Below, piece after piece: positions 5,461 to 6,185 of a stretch of DNA of 6,185 bases (position 1 is the stretch's first letter; the number at the start of each line of letters is the position of its first letter). The position numbers and the translations under genes are program-made. The stretch is taken from NCBI GenBank assembly GCA_949486985.1, contig CATBLW010000100.1, forward strand, positions 1-6,185, in the 5' to 3' direction. The stretch is from Prochlorococcus marinus str. MIT 9215 (lineage in GTDB: Bacteria; Cyanobacteriota; Cyanobacteriia; PCC-6307; Cyanobiaceae). A model generated the notes under the pieces. It worked only from the letters and a program-made list of their open reading frames with translations. It did not search any database and was not told the origin of the DNA.

Positions 5461-6180
5461 ATGCTTATCTCTCCTGTCCGTTGGTTGTGTTCTCCCTTGC
5501 TGTTGGGATGGCTTGTTGGCACGAATGGATTGATCGCATTGGCTGGCAGGTCTGTTCATGCTGCTGAGCTGCGCTGCGATGGCACCTTGCTCCAGTTGAG
5601 TGTTTCCGAAAGCGGAGAAATGCGTTCAGATCGCTTTCGTTTTTCCTTGGTAGTGAGTGCTGAGGCTGGAACAGCTTCGGCCGCGATGGATCAGCTCAAT
5701 CAGCGCTTGGCATCAGTTCGTAGCCGTGTGGGACCACTCAGCCTTGGCGATTTGAAGATTCCTGCTCCACGGAGTTACTCCACTGGTGGCTCAGGCGCTA
5801 AGCCTCGCCACCAGCATGCAACGACAAGCGTCAGTGGGGAAGTCGGTCGATCCAATTACGACGCTTTGATTCAGGCAGCAGCACGTCTGCCAGGCGTTGC
5901 GCTTCGTGGCATGACCTCTCTTGCTGAGGACGGTGGCAAGAAGACGCTTGAGGATGAGTTGTTGCGCAGTGCTCTAAGGCAAGGCGAACACCAGGCTAAA
6001 ACCACTGCCAATGCTCTTGGCCTCAATCAGGTGCGATTGATGCGCATTGATCAGCGTGGTGTTAGGGCGGTGAACTCGACGGTGAAGTATTCACGATTGC
6101 CATCCCAGAAATTCGACCCTGGTGAGGCACCGAAGCCGCGCCAATCGATCACATTGAATCTCGACTATTGCTTGTTTTGA
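5461..6180 (+). CDS. Exported SIMPL-domain (DUF541) protein
   Basis: The 239-residue product begins with a signal peptide: a short n-region with Arg7, a hydrophobic stretch from about 8 to 29, and a likely signal peptidase I site after Val-His-Ala (32-34). The mature protein should reach the periplasm. The rest resembles the SIMPL/DUF541 family: an early beta strand with VSESGEMRSDRFRFSLVV (48-65), the helix region ASAAMDQLNQRLASVRSRV (72-90), and a later block, ALRQGEHQAKTTANALGLN (171-189), which matches the characteristic helix where residues are spaced as A-x3-A-x2-A-x-A-L-G. A basic Ser/Gly-rich insert lies at about 102-121. The family's biochemical role is poorly defined; some members are linked to outer membrane or oxidative stress, so no specific function is claimed. 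Mature-chain cysteines Cys39 and Cys237 sit at opposite ends and could form a disulfide. The ATG at 5461 is supported by the signal peptide beginning there; there is no Shine-Dalgarno site. Confidence 0.8.
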   Translation: MLISPVRWLCSPLLLGWLVGTNGLIALAGRSVHAAELRCDGTLLQLSVSESGEMRSDRFRFSLVVSAEAGTASAAMDQLNQRLASVRSRVGPLSLGDLKIPAPRSYSTGGSGAKPRHQHATTSVSGEVGRSNYDALIQAAARLPGVALRGMTSLAEDGGKKTLEDELLRSALRQGEHQAKTTANALGLNQVRLMRIDQRGVRAVNSTVKYSRLPSQKFDPGEAPKPRQSITLNLDYCLF

Positions 6181-6185
6181 AGACA

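Noticed and set aside
1..6185. Defence island, phage, CRISPR or mobile element
   Set aside because: All large ORFs are assigned to metabolic, redox or envelope proteins, apart from the one unrecognised lipoprotein; no repeat arrays, transposase motifs, tRNA-associated breaks or inverted terminal repeats were seen.

Overview
The window looks like an ordinary chromosomal segment of a marine picocyanobacterium, of the marine Synechococcus or low-light Prochlorococcus type. The reasons are the plastid-like FabI, the HisB, the CxHCPFVKH thioredoxin-like protein with its GCNIKW tail, the apocarotenoid-type oxygenase, the tight gene packing and the near absence of Shine-Dalgarno sites. The genus call is inference from protein resemblance and gene content, not from a database search.

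Layout: positions 1-1389 carry two minus-strand genes. A thioredoxin-like/AhpC-TSA protein (796-1389) is followed after 54 bases by a DegT/DnrJ/EryC1-type PLP aminotransferase (1-741) that runs off the left edge. Everything from 1423 rightward is on the plus strand: a small predicted lipoprotein of unknown function (1423-1980), fabI (2102-2884), hisB (best start 3090, end 3731), a carotenoid cleavage oxygenase (3786-5246) and an exported SIMPL/DUF541-domain protein (5461-6180). The two strands diverge from a spacer of only about 33 bases.

The genes belong to unrelated pathways: fatty-acid elongation (FabI), histidine synthesis (HisB), apocarotenoid or retinoid metabolism (oxygenase), sugar-nucleotide amination (DegT type) and thiol redox chemistry. 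I see no sign that they form one functional system. hisB and the oxygenase are 54 bases apart and may share a transcript. A terminator-like hairpin follows fabI. The SIMPL gene has its own AT-rich leader (75 G+C in 214 bases, about 35%, clearly below the surrounding coding sequence) holding nested inverted repeats.

There are no CRISPR arrays, insertion sequences, tRNAs, rRNAs or phage genes that I can see, and no strong evidence of an undescribed system. The points most worth a second look are the inverted repeats abutting the SIMPL start codon, the GC hairpin just before hisB, the compact divergent start region, and the unrecognised lipoprotein. No stretch longer than about 300 bases lacks a gene.
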